Shown one piece after another: positions 26,722 through 35,242 of a stretch of DNA of 64,000 nucleotides. The position numbers were made by a program, and so were the translations under genes. The notes under the pieces are model-generated. The model ran no database searches and was not told the origin of the DNA. It worked only from the letters and a program-made list of their open reading frames with translations. This DNA is from Ferdinandcohnia sp036962705 (GTDB taxonomy: Bacteria > Bacillota > Bacilli > Bacillales > Bacillaceae_L). Location of the stretch: NCBI RefSeq assembly GCF_036962705.1, contig NZ_JBALOQ010000007.1, forward strand, positions 62,001-126,000, written 5' to 3'. Numbering within the stretch: the first letter of the stretch is position 1; each line of letters begins with the position of its first letter.

Positions 26722-27734
26722 TAACAATCCCCCCATTTTATTGCAGTAGCACCCCACGCATATCCAATTCCAGCACTTACAAGAACAACAAGATCCCCTT
26801 CTTTTATTTTACCGTTTTTTTCCGCAAATTCCATAGAAAGTATTTGGTCCATTTGGCCGATATGTCCATATTCATTAAGATAAATGGATTGGTCCTGGGT
26901 AAGACCTAATTCGTTTAACACAAAATCATGGGCTGATTTTTTCATGTGGAGAATCCCTAAATAATCAATGTCTACTTCGGAATACCCGCTTTTTTTGACT
27001 GCTTCACGAATCACCTTGAGAAAGTTTTGCATCGACTTTTCTTCAAGTCGCTGCTTCATCCCTTCAGGGTCAAGTACATCCAGCATATTTAATTTTTGTT
27101 CGAGGGCTTCCTTTGTCATTGGGTTCTTTGTTCCACCTGCTACTACAACGACATCCTCAGAAAATGCACCATCTGTTATAATATGACTTTCAAGGACGTG
27201 ATTTTTAGCTAAGCCCTTTTGTAAAAGGATGGCACCGCCACCGGCTCCCAAATTATACATAAAGCGAGTTCTAGGATTCTCGTAATCAATAAAATCTACA
27301 TTTCGATAGCCACCCGCTAGTAATACTGTTTTTATGTTGTCATCTGACCTCATCAGATTCTTTGCAACCTTTATCGCCATAATCGTCGTTCCACAGCGCA
27401 TTGCCACATCAAAGCCCCATGCATTGTATGCACCGAGCTCCTGTTGCATTTTAATTGCCGCTGTCCATAAAGGATATTCTTTATGCTCTTCCCCAATATA
27501 GATAATTAAATCAATATCTAGCGGATCAATGTTTGCCTTTTTGATCGCTTCTCTTGCTGCTTTAATTCCCATATCACAAGTATGATCATCTGGTCCTGGA
27601 ATCGGTTTTCTTAAAATTCCTAGCTTTGTTTCAACGATTTCCTTTGGAATCCCACTCTTCATTGAAATGTCCTCCGAAGTAAGAAACTCATTCGGAATGT
27701 ATATCCCTGTACTTAAAATTCCAACTGATTGCAA
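26721..27734 (-). CDS. KAS III-like condensing enzyme 1 (thiolase superfamily)
   Basis: This is a 337-residue homolog of FabH, the enzyme that starts fatty-acid chains by Claisen condensation. The acyl-carrying Cys is C114 in MRCGTTIMA and the first His is H263 in ILHMKKSAHD. The third catalytic position, Asn in HGNTSA of E. coli FabH, reads YGHIGQ here (H291). A Cys-His-His set is normal in KAS I/II. The start is TTG 27734 with GGAG about 10 bases ahead. It may condense, hydrolyse or cleave an acyl-CoA. A paralog with the same three residues lies at 32716-33729. It is not the housekeeping FabH, given its context. Confidence 0.85.
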   Translation of the reverse strand: MQSVGILSTGIYIPNEFLTSEDISMKSGIPKEIVETKLGILRKPIPGPDDHTCDMGIKAAREAIKKANIDPLDIDLIIYIGEEHKEYPLWTAAIKMQQELGAYNAWGFDVAMRCGTTIMAIKVAKNLMRSDDNIKTVLLAGGYRNVDFIDYENPRTRFMYNLGAGGGAILLQKGLAKNHVLESHIITDGAFSEDVVVVAGGTKNPMTKEALEQKLNMLDVLDPEGMKQRLEEKSMQNFLKVIREAVKKSGYSEVDIDYLGILHMKKSAHDFVLNELGLTQDQSIYLNEYGHIGQMDQILSMEFAEKNGKIKEGDLVVLVSAGIGYAWGATAIKWGDC

Positions 27735-27740
27735 AGTAGG

Positions 27741-27920
27741 TCACTCCTCTATTACACTTTTCATAAACTGAACAGCATCATCTAAATCTGTAACGACTAC
27801 TTCATCTTCTCCTTGAACATGGCTCACCTTTATCCGCCATTGCTTTTTCATTGTCTTGTTATCCACATCAACCAGCGCACAACGGACAACGAATGAAGTA
27901 ATGGTTTGATTATCATTCAT
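27741..27920 (-). CDS. small hypothetical protein (59 aa) in the Liv-type operon
   Basis: This short gene lies between the livM-like and KAS III genes, 12 bases after one and 6 bases before the other. The ATG at 27920 is 8 bases after AAGGAG; the GTG at 27929 is too close to that site. The product (MNDNQTITSF..., ending AVQFMKSVIEE) has alternating strands and a final helix, is soluble, and carries WRIKVSH and EDEVVVTDLDDA stretches. I do not recognise the family. Its tight packing and good ribosome site argue for a real gene, possibly an accessory subunit of the condensing enzyme. Confidence 0.75.
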   Translation of the reverse strand: MNDNQTITSFVVRCALVDVDNKTMKKQWRIKVSHVQGEDEVVVTDLDDAVQFMKSVIEE

Positions 27921-27932
27921 AGCCCTCACTCC

Positions 27933-28940
27933 TTAGCCAGCTATTTTTTCTTTTTCATAGTCTTTCGTTTTATTGGTTCCTTTTCTTTTATAAAACCACG
28001 ACTTGACAGTTCCAACGATTCCCGTTGGGAAGAACATAACGGCTAATATATATAAGATACCGAAGAAGATCATCCATCTTTCAAAAATCCAGTGAACCTT
28101 TGCAAGTCCAGTAAGCCAGTGGTGGGCAAATTCGATAAGGCCCGCTCCAATGATGGCCCCGACTAGCGTTCCGACCCCTCCAATAATCGTCATGAGAAGA
28201 GCATCAAGGGTTACATCGAGGGCAAATACCGATGTATTTACAAACCGTAATGTGACAACATACATCGAGCCAGAAACACTTGCAATCACCCCTGCTACAA
28301 TACTCGCAATGATTTTATAATGAATCACATTATAGCCAAGTGATTCTGTTCGGGGTTCATTTTCACGAATTGCTTGGAGAACCCTGCCAAGAGGGGATTC
28401 TGTGAATCTTTTTAATACTAAAAATACGATAATCATAAGAACCAATGTGACAAAATATAGGGTCATACGGTCTTTTAATACATCTGGAACGCGGAACGTA
28501 AATCCGTCATTTCCTCTTGTTAATGACCTCCATTTTTCTGCCGCAACTAAAAACAAGCCTGAAAATGCCAATGTCAGCATGGCGTAGAAGTGACTTTTTA
28601 ACCGAAGTGAGAGCAAACCTACAATATAACTTAAAATCGCCGCGAGAATCATTCCAACTATAATGGATAGTAGAAAGATTGGGATAGTTGGCTCAAATTG
28701 ATTTAAAAGAACTCCTGTCGTATAGGCACCGATCCCGAAAAACATTGCATGCCCGAATGAAACAATTCCTGTAAAACCTAGTAAAATATCATAGCTCATG
28801 GCAAAGACAGCAAAGATAAAAATTTGCGTAAATAAAATCAATATACTTCTAGTATCATTAATAAATGGATAACATAGAAGGAATACTGCTGCTGCAATGT
28901 ATATGATGTTAACTTTTGAAGAATTAGTTAGAAGCCTCAT
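27933..28940 (-). CDS. Liv-type ABC transporter permease (LivM-like)
   Basis: This is a 335-residue inner-membrane permease of the branched-chain amino-acid/hydrophobic acid family, with about 8-10 hydrophobic segments and the conserved GFTGIVSFGHAMFFGIGAY near residue 50 and GGVGTLVGAIIGA near residue 255. I chose ATG 28940, behind AAGGGGTGAGG; the GTG at 28958 precedes that site. The cytoplasmic tail is rich in Lys. It pairs with the LivH-like permease, whose gene ends 4 bases upstream. Transporters of this family also carry aromatic acids, amides and urea, so the name does not fix the substrate. Confidence 0.92.
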   Translation of the reverse strand: MRLLTNSSKVNIIYIAAAVFLLCYPFINDTRSILILFTQIFIFAVFAMSYDILLGFTGIVSFGHAMFFGIGAYTTGVLLNQFEPTIPIFLLSIIVGMILAAILSYIVGLLSLRLKSHFYAMLTLAFSGLFLVAAEKWRSLTRGNDGFTFRVPDVLKDRMTLYFVTLVLMIIVFLVLKRFTESPLGRVLQAIRENEPRTESLGYNVIHYKIIASIVAGVIASVSGSMYVVTLRFVNTSVFALDVTLDALLMTIIGGVGTLVGAIIGAGLIEFAHHWLTGLAKVHWIFERWMIFFGILYILAVMFFPTGIVGTVKSWFYKRKGTNKTKDYEKEKIAG

Positions 28941-28944
28941 TTCC

Positions 28945-29805
28945 TCACCCCTTTGCACCGAATAATCCTTGTGGTCTGAAAATTAATACAACGGCCATTA
29001 GCAACATATTCACTGCAAGTGATAATTCAGGGACATAATAAGCCATATAAGCACCTGATAGCCCTACTAAAATCGCCGCAAATAGTGACCCTGTAATACT
29101 TCCCATCCCTCCGATAACAACGACGATAAATGCGAGAATTGCAAACTCCATTCCCATCTCTGCATAAATTTGTCCGGAATAAGGTCCAAGTAATACACCA
29201 CCAAGAGCTGCCATTGCTGCACCTACCATAAAAACAAGCATAAAAATCTTTTTAATATTGATACCAAGTGATTGAACCATTTCCTTATTAATTACACCTG
29301 CACGAACAATTAAGCCGATTTTTGTATTTTTTAGAATGTAGTAAACAAGGAAGAAAACTAAGAACCCAACTAAAATGATAAATAAACGATATTTGATGAG
29401 AATGACTCCTCCAAACTCCCAACTTCCACTCAAATAGGCAGGGGTTTTCGCACTTAATTGGTGTGGCCCCCAAACGACCTTAAGCATTTCGGATAGGACA
29501 ATCATAACCCCAAGCGTTATTAAAATTTGCTGGATATGATTTCCGTAAACTGGAGTGACGATGAATTTTTCCATTAGCAAGCCTAAAATTAAACCTGTAA
29601 TTAGTGCGGTAATGATTCCAACTATGAAACTGCCGGTTTGCCCATAAGACCAAACACCGGCATATGCTCCCCAGGCAAATAAACCACCATGAGCAAAGTT
29701 CAAAACATCCATAAGTCCAAAAATCAAAGTTAACCCTGCAGCAAGTAGGAAGATTAACATACCTGTCGCAAGACCGTTGACCGTTAAATTGATAATTGCA
29801 TCCAC
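28945..29805 (-). CDS. Liv-type ABC transporter permease (LivH-like)
   Basis: This 286-residue membrane protein is the partner permease. Family hallmarks are GLTLIFGLMDVLNFAHGGLFAWGAY (about residues 24-48) and GGMGSITGSLFAA near residue 233. The start is GTG at 29805, 7 bases after AGGAGG. It is preceded by the livF-like ATPase gene with 30 bases between and followed closely by the livM-like gene. Together the five genes encode a complete importer. Confidence 0.93.
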   Translation of the reverse strand: MDAIINLTVNGLATGMLIFLLAAGLTLIFGLMDVLNFAHGGLFAWGAYAGVWSYGQTGSFIVGIITALITGLILGLLMEKFIVTPVYGNHIQQILITLGVMIVLSEMLKVVWGPHQLSAKTPAYLSGSWEFGGVILIKYRLFIILVGFLVFFLVYYILKNTKIGLIVRAGVINKEMVQSLGINIKKIFMLVFMVGAAMAALGGVLLGPYSGQIYAEMGMEFAILAFIVVVIGGMGSITGSLFAAILVGLSGAYMAYYVPELSLAVNMLLMAVVLIFRPQGLFGAKG

Positions 29806-29835
29806 AAAATATCCTCCTTTCCAAAGAAATTCCTG

Positions 29836-30543
29836 TTAGGCAATACCTAAATATTGTTTACGTAGTTGTTCATTTTCCTTTAACTCTTTCATTTCGCCAC
29901 GATGAACAGTTCTTCCATCGTCAATGATGAAAAATCGGTCTCCAATTGTACTTGCCATAAAAAAGTTTTGTTCAACAAGCACAATTGAGGTCTTTGACTT
30001 CATCTCTTGGATAGATTCCATTACTTTTTCTACCACAATTGGGGCTAGTCCCTTACTTGGTTCGTCAATTAGAAGCAAATCATTATTATTGACATAAGCC
30101 CTTGCGATAGAAAGCATTTGCTTTTGCCCACCGCTGAGGTTACCACCTTTTCTTTTCCAAAACTTCTTTAGGTCAGGGAATAAGTTCAAAATATAATCGA
30201 GACGTTCCTTTGTTTCATCGTTTTCCTTTTTGATTGCCACCTTCATATTTTCCTCTACTGTTAACTCACCAAATATTCCTTGATCCTCGGGTACATAACC
30301 AATCCCTTTTGCAGCAATATGATAGGTTGCCAGACCTGCAATATTTTCCCCATTAAATTCGATTGTTCCTTTAGCAGGTGGATTAAGTCCCATAATTGAC
30401 CTGAGGGTAGTTGTTTTTCCAGCGCCGTTTCGCCCTAAAAGAACAGTAACCTCTCCTTTTTTCGCTTCAAATGAAACGCCCTGCAATATATGAAATTGGT
30501 CAATATACGTTTCAATTCTCTCTACTTTAAGATGCAGTGTCAT
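29836..30543 (-). CDS. Liv-type ABC transporter ATPase (LivF-like)
   Basis: This 235-residue ATPase powers the importer. Walker A GRNGAGKTT (38-46), signature NLSGGQKQM (about 134), Walker B LLLIDEPSKGL (about 155-165) and the switch His region VLVEQNFF are all intact. Its start lies inside the end of the livG-like gene (17-base overlap), with AGGAGG in that gene's last codons, which suggests coupled translation of the two ATPases in equal amounts. Confidence 0.94.
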   Translation of the reverse strand: MTLHLKVERIETYIDQFHILQGVSFEAKKGEVTVLLGRNGAGKTTTLRSIMGLNPPAKGTIEFNGENIAGLATYHIAAKGIGYVPEDQGIFGELTVEENMKVAIKKENDETKERLDYILNLFPDLKKFWKRKGGNLSGGQKQMLSIARAYVNNNDLLLIDEPSKGLAPIVVEKVMESIQEMKSKTSIVLVEQNFFMASTIGDRFFIIDDGRTVHRGEMKELKENEQLRKQYLGIA

Positions 30544-31294
30544 CGTACAAACCTCCTAAATACGCTGATTGGACTGTTTCATTATCCATAATTTCTTCAG
30601 GTGTTCCATCCGCTAGCAATCTACCGTTAAATAAAACCATTACACTATCAGACAGGTCGAGAATCATATCCATTTTGTGTTCAATTAAAATGATTGTGCG
30701 ATTCCCTTCTGCTTTAATCTTTTTTATGACCTCAAGGATCGCAGGAACCTCCTCAAGGGACATTCCGGCAGTTGGTTCATCCAATAGCAGAACCTCAGTC
30801 TCCAATGCCAAAAGCATGGCAATTTCCAACTTTCGTTTTTCGCCATGTGCCAAGTTTTTTGCAATTGCAGTTGCTTTATTATCAAGAAGAACAAGCGATA
30901 GAATGTGTAGTGCTTTTTCTTCGAATTGTCGATATTTACGGTAGTGCTTAAACATTTGATACCGAATTCCTGCCACGGATTGAACGGCTAAACGAACATT
31001 TTCTAATACTGTAAGATTTGGAAAAACATTGGTGATTTGAAAGGAACGACCTATTCCTTTTCGTGTACGTGCGGTTGGAGAAAGCTTTGTAATATCTTCA
31101 CCTTTTAAGAAAACTTGGCCGTTTGTAGGTAAAAGCTGGCCACTTAGTAAATTGAAAAATGTTGTTTTACCTGCACCATTTGGTCCGATGATTGATTTGA
31201 AGTGGTTAGGAGGAACTGTAAAATTAACCTTATCTACAGCAACATGACCTCCAAATGCGATTGTCAGGTCTTTCGTTTCAATAATATTCTTCAC
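30527..31294 (-). CDS. Liv-type ABC transporter ATPase (LivG-like)
   Basis: This 255-residue ATPase is the other nucleotide-binding subunit. Walker A GPNGAGKTT lies at residues 37-45; the signature reads LAHGEKRKL (a Liv-family variant of LSGGQ), Walker B is LLLDEPTAGM, and the C-terminal VLFNGRLLADGTPEEI is typical for LivG. The GTG start at 31294 is preceded by GAGGTG. It is the first gene after an attenuator-like hairpin that separates it from the binding-protein gene. Confidence 0.94.
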   Translation of the reverse strand: MKNIIETKDLTIAFGGHVAVDKVNFTVPPNHFKSIIGPNGAGKTTFFNLLSGQLLPTNGQVFLKGEDITKLSPTARTRKGIGRSFQITNVFPNLTVLENVRLAVQSVAGIRYQMFKHYRKYRQFEEKALHILSLVLLDNKATAIAKNLAHGEKRKLEIAMLLALETEVLLLDEPTAGMSLEEVPAILEVIKKIKAEGNRTIILIEHKMDMILDLSDSVMVLFNGRLLADGTPEEIMDNETVQSAYLGGLYDDTAS

Positions 31295-31317
31295 GTAAAT
31301 TCACCTCTTTTTTCTAA

Positions 31318-31355
31318 AAGGAAACTTCGGTAGAAAGATACTACCGAAGTTCCTT
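31318..31355 (-). terminator. attenuator-like hairpin between livJ-like and livG-like genes
   Basis: On the minus strand GGAACTTCGGTAG and CTACCGAAGTTTCC form a 13-bp stem with a one-base bulge, followed by only TTTTAG. A weak terminator here would make more binding protein than transporter, a common arrangement for ABC importers. Confidence 0.65.
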
Positions 31356-31364
31356 GATTTTTCA

Positions 31365-32624
31365 TTAGTTACGAACTGGTGGAGCTGTTTCTTCAGGGCT
31401 TAACTCTCTCATTAGAACTGGAACTGGATAATCCACACCATCAACCTTTTCTAGGCGAATCGCATATAAAGATTGAAGTGCTTGGTGATCCTCTTCACGG
31501 AACGTCATTTTTCCTTTTGGAGTGTCAAAGCTCATGCCTTCCATCGCTTCGATTAGCTTATCTGCATTTGTATCGCCATTTGTCTTTTTAATCGCTTCAA
31601 CAATTGCTAAAGCAGCAGTCATACCGCCTGGAGTAAATAAATCAGGAACCTCTCCGTTAAACTTCTCTTTATGTTTTTCAACTAACCAATCGTTAATTTC
31701 ATTTTTAGGGAGCTGATGATAGTAAACTGTGAATCCTTCCATTCCAACTAAGGCATCCATTGTAGCAAGTGCTGGGATATCTGGAGCACCAGTCGAAATT
31801 TTAATGCCGTTTTCTTGTACTTTCATGTCTCTAATTTGATTCCATGGTGTGTTTGCACCTGCCCAAACAACGTATAAATAATCAGGCTTTGCTTCAATAA
31901 TCTTTTGAACATTCGATGTAAAGTCTGTTGCTGCTGGATCTGCATACTCCTCATGGATAATCTCAGCACCTAATTTTTCCGCTGCTTCCTTAAACGCTGC
32001 GACACCATCACGACCAAATGCATAATCAGGGGCAAGTGTTGCAATTTTTACACCTTCTTTTGCAATTGCCGCTGCACCAGCAACAGCATCCTGTGAAGAG
32101 TTACGTGCCGTTCTAAAAATATATTCGTTCCAGTCTGCACCTGTAATACTGTCTGCTGCAGCTGGCTCAACAATCATAATTTTTTCATATTCCTCTGCTA
32201 GCGGAAGCACAGCTAATGTATCCGCTGAACTTGAAGAACCGACTAGGAAATCTACACCGTCTTCTTCTATTAACTTAGTTGCTTTTTGAATTGCAACCTC
32301 AGGTTTTGTTTCAGTATCCTCTATGAAAAACTGAATTTCTTGTCCATTCACTTCCATTGTTCCGTCAGTTGCATATTCAAGGCCAAGTTCAAACCCTTGT
32401 GTTGATTGTTTACCGTATGCCTCGAGTCCACCACTCAATGAAGCAAGCACACCGATTTTGATTGGATCTTTTGCTTTTGTTTCTTCTGCTGGTTTCTCTG
32501 AATCACCTGGGCTTGGTTTCTCTTCTTCTGTACTCGAAGATCCTGAACTACAAGCTGCTGCAACTACCATAAGCATGGCAAGCAAGCTTAAAAAAAGCAT
32601 TTTACGAAATGAGAATTTCTTCAT
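31365..32624 (-). CDS. ABC transporter substrate-binding lipoprotein, Liv type
   Basis: This is a 419-residue extracellular binding protein. The signal peptide has a lipobox VAAAC (Cys near residue 25), followed by an acidic Ser/Glu/Pro linker and a type I periplasmic-binding fold that opens PIKIGVLASLSGGLEAYGKQ. Phe/Tyr and Ser residues in VGSSSSADTLA line the expected ligand hinge. It is the first gene of the transporter operon, behind a SARP-type operator. In this family ligands include branched amino acids, aromatic acids and amides; nothing in the sequence picks one. The CoA ligases nearby favour a carboxylic acid (inference). Confidence 0.93.
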   Translation of the reverse strand: MKKFSFRKMLFLSLLAMLMVVAAACSSGSSSTEEEKPSPGDSEKPAEETKAKDPIKIGVLASLSGGLEAYGKQSTQGFELGLEYATDGTMEVNGQEIQFFIEDTETKPEVAIQKATKLIEEDGVDFLVGSSSSADTLAVLPLAEEYEKIMIVEPAAADSITGADWNEYIFRTARNSSQDAVAGAAAIAKEGVKIATLAPDYAFGRDGVAAFKEAAEKLGAEIIHEEYADPAATDFTSNVQKIIEAKPDYLYVVWAGANTPWNQIRDMKVQENGIKISTGAPDIPALATMDALVGMEGFTVYYHQLPKNEINDWLVEKHKEKFNGEVPDLFTPGGMTAALAIVEAIKKTNGDTNADKLIEAMEGMSFDTPKGKMTFREEDHQALQSLYAIRLEKVDGVDYPVPVLMRELSPEETAPPVRN

Positions 32625-32673
32625 TTTTCCTTCCCCCTTTTTAATCTTAAAAACTGTAAAACCTTCTGCAATA

Positions 32674-32706
32674 ATCGTACTTGGTAATAGTTACATTTTA
32701 GTTACA
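32674..32706 (-). promoter_or_regulatory. SARP-type operator and promoter of the livJ-like operon
   Basis: On the minus strand TGTAACT occurs at 32706-32700 and 32695-32689 (11-bp period), then 9 bases, then TACGAT (32679-32674) as a -10 (TAnnAT). Heptamers, period and distance are identical to the module at 24643-24675; the spacer bases differ, so this is not a simple duplication of the region. Confidence 0.7.
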
Positions 32707-32715
32707 GACGATAAA

Positions 32716-33729
32716 TCAACAAGCCTTCCATTGAATAACTGTGGCTGCCCATGTATAACCTGTTCCAGCACTTACCGCAACAGCAATATCTCCATTCGTT
32801 AATTTTCCTTGCTCCTGTGCAAAATGAAGGCCAACGCACGGGTCAAGTGCGGACATATGTCCATGGTGCTCTAAATAAATTGTGTTTTCTTCTGGTATAT
32901 GTAGTGTCTGAAGTAGTTCTCTGAACATGGAGCGTTTCGTATGTAGTGGTAGAAGAACTTTTATATCTTGAGGTGAATATCCGCTATTTTGTAATGCTTG
33001 TCGAATAACTCTTTCAAAATTTGGAATAGATACAGGGTCTAGTCGTGCTTTCATGCTAGATGGATCAAGTACGTCGATGTAATGCTGTCTATTTCTTACG
33101 GTTTCCATACTTGGGAACAGTTTGGAACCCCCAGCTGGTACACGGACATCTTCATAGAATGAACCATCGGTAATGATCGAGCTTTCAAGAATTTCACTTT
33201 TGGTAGAATTTTTCGTTATTAATGCTGCTGTCCCTCCATCTCCAAAATTAAACATAAACCTGGAGCGAGGATTTTCATAATCAATGATTTGAGATTCTTT
33301 ACAGCCTCCAACGAGCAAAATGTTTTCAATCGTTTCATCTGATCGAAGCATATCTTTTGCTACTTTTAAGGCAATTGGAAAACAGGAGCTCACATTCATT
33401 AATTCAAATGCATAGGCATTTTTTGTCCCAAGTTCAAATTGAAGTTTAGGAGCACATGACCACACTAAATAATCCTTATGTGGACTGCCAAAATAGATAA
33501 CGACATCAATTGATAATGGATCTATTTTGGTAAGAATTTGTCGGGCCGCTTCAATTCCGAGGTCTGTCGCCTGCATCGTGTCATCTGAAACATGCTTTTG
33601 ATACAGGCCGAACTTCTCGATGATTACTTGTTCAGGAATTCCTGTTTTTTTCGATAAATCCTTCGCTGTTTCTATCCCGTTTGGAAAAAAAACACTTGTT
33701 GCTTCAATTCCAATCTTAATTGCACTCAT
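32716..33729 (-). CDS. KAS III-like condensing enzyme 2 (thiolase superfamily)
   Basis: This paralog of the enzyme at 26.7 kb has the same length (337). Catalytic residues align: C116 in VSSCFPIA, H263 in PLHTKRSMF, and H291 in HHGHMSA where FabH has Asn. The loop before the third residue reads LEHHGH rather than LNEYGH. Two diverged copies with identical catalytic changes could form a heterodimer, as known for some paired OleA-like enzymes, or serve two steps. The ATG follows AAGGACGG by 8 bases and it is the last gene of the TetR-ligase 2-KAS operon. No terminator separates it clearly from the livJ promoter. Confidence 0.85.
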   Translation of the reverse strand: MSAIKIGIEATSVFFPNGIETAKDLSKKTGIPEQVIIEKFGLYQKHVSDDTMQATDLGIEAARQILTKIDPLSIDVVIYFGSPHKDYLVWSCAPKLQFELGTKNAYAFELMNVSSCFPIALKVAKDMLRSDETIENILLVGGCKESQIIDYENPRSRFMFNFGDGGTAALITKNSTKSEILESSIITDGSFYEDVRVPAGGSKLFPSMETVRNRQHYIDVLDPSSMKARLDPVSIPNFERVIRQALQNSGYSPQDIKVLLPLHTKRSMFRELLQTLHIPEENTIYLEHHGHMSALDPCVGLHFAQEQGKLTNGDIAVAVSAGTGYTWAATVIQWKAC

Positions 33730-33745
33730 CTGTTATACCGTCCTT

Positions 33746-35227
33746 TCATAAGTTCACAAGCCGGTTTTTTTGAATTTTTCCGGTAGCATTCCTAGGAAGT
33801 TGATCAATAAATTCTACTTTTTTCGGAATCTTGTATCTTGCTAAAAAATGATTACAATATTCGATTATTTCTTCTTCTGTTAATAAACTCCCCTTCGTTT
33901 TTACAACAAAAGCTATTGGAACTTCTCCCCATTTCTGATCAACTACTCCAGCTACAGCCACTTCTTCAACATCTGCTAGTTGCCCTATTACTTGTTCAAC
34001 TTCTAATGGATAAATATTTTCTCCACCAGAAATAATCATTTCTTTTTTCCTACCGACAATATACAAAAATCCCTCTTCATCAACCCTTGCTAAGTCTCCG
34101 GTATATAACCAGCCATCACGAAGGGCTTCAGCTGTTGCTTCCGGTTTGTTCCAATATTCCTTCATCACATTCGGTCCACGAACAATAAGTTCCCCTACAT
34201 CGCCTTCTTTTACGATGAACCCTTTCGAATCTATTAATTTATACTCACAAAACATAGCAGGCTTTCCAATCGAACCTTTTTTTCGTTCGGCATCCACTTT
34301 CAAAAGCATAAAGAGGGTAGGTGATGTTTCGGTCATCCCAAAGCCCTGTCCAAATATTAATCCCTTATCAAAAAAAGCCTGAATAAGTTCGTGTGGACAT
34401 GGAGCACCGCCATTGTAGAACCAGCGAACAGATTTCAAATTTGTCTTATCAAACGAAGGGCTATGTAAGATCGCCTGATGGATCGTAGGAACACCCATTA
34501 TGATTGTCACTTGGTGCTGTTCAATCATCAATAGGGCCCTCTCGGAATCAAATTTCCCCTCAGGAAGAATGATGGTTCCGCCAGCATACAAGGTTGGAAA
34601 TGCAAATAAACCAATTCCACCAATATGAAAAAGCGGTAGTAATACAAGTGACCGGTCATTTGAAGTAATATCAATTGCAAGCGAATTATTGATTGCATTC
34701 CAAAACATATTACTCTGAGTTAAAACCGCCCCCTTTGGCTTTCCAGTTGTTCCTGAAGTATAACAAATTAAATAGGGAGCGCTTTCATTTATTTCAACTG
34801 AAACCTTCTCATTTCCACCTTTTAGATGTCTTATTGTGTCAATAGATATTATTTCTTTAAGGCTAGTTTCCTGTTGCAATGAAATAGATGTTTGTTGAAA
34901 GATATCTTCTGTAAATAATAGCTCTGTCCCACTATCATGTAATTGATAGACAAGCTCATTCACTGTTAAACGAATATTTAGTGGGACCGCGATACATTCC
35001 AGCTTTGCGATTGCAAATAGTAATACAATATATTCATATCTATTTTGAGACAAAATCGCGATACGATCTCCAGTTTTAATACCTAACTCAAATTTTAAGT
35101 AAGAAGATAACTTGTTTACATCTTGATTCAGCGTTTTATAAGTGATTTGTTCCTTTTCTGTGATAATGGCAATACGCTTCGGATGTAATTCAGCTCTTTT
35201 TTCAATCCAATAAGCAATGCCCTTCAT
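33746..35227 (-). CDS. AMP-forming acyl-CoA synthetase (ligase 2 of the accessory cluster)
   Basis: This 493-residue ANL enzyme is related to ligase 1 but clearly diverged. Motifs: CYTSGTTGKPKGAVL (about 154-168), GFGMTETSP, GWLYTGDLARVDEEG, VGRKKEMIISGGENIYP, and the catalytic Lys in PRNATGKIQKN. It starts with ATG after AAAGGAG. Located between the TetR gene and the second condensing enzyme with short gaps, it is cotranscribed with both. Two ligases in one cluster suggest either two acid substrates or two points in a pathway. Confidence 0.92.
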   Translation of the reverse strand: MKGIAYWIEKRAELHPKRIAIITEKEQITYKTLNQDVNKLSSYLKFELGIKTGDRIAILSQNRYEYIVLLFAIAKLECIAVPLNIRLTVNELVYQLHDSGTELLFTEDIFQQTSISLQQETSLKEIISIDTIRHLKGGNEKVSVEINESAPYLICYTSGTTGKPKGAVLTQSNMFWNAINNSLAIDITSNDRSLVLLPLFHIGGIGLFAFPTLYAGGTIILPEGKFDSERALLMIEQHQVTIIMGVPTIHQAILHSPSFDKTNLKSVRWFYNGGAPCPHELIQAFFDKGLIFGQGFGMTETSPTLFMLLKVDAERKKGSIGKPAMFCEYKLIDSKGFIVKEGDVGELIVRGPNVMKEYWNKPEATAEALRDGWLYTGDLARVDEEGFLYIVGRKKEMIISGGENIYPLEVEQVIGQLADVEEVAVAGVVDQKWGEVPIAFVVKTKGSLLTEEEIIEYCNHFLARYKIPKKVEFIDQLPRNATGKIQKNRLVNL

Positions 35228-35242
35228 AATGCACTCTCCTTT

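Noticed and set aside
30537..30944. 135-codon plus-strand frame
   Set aside because: Antisense shadow of the LivG-like ATPase, whose Walker and signature motifs are intact.
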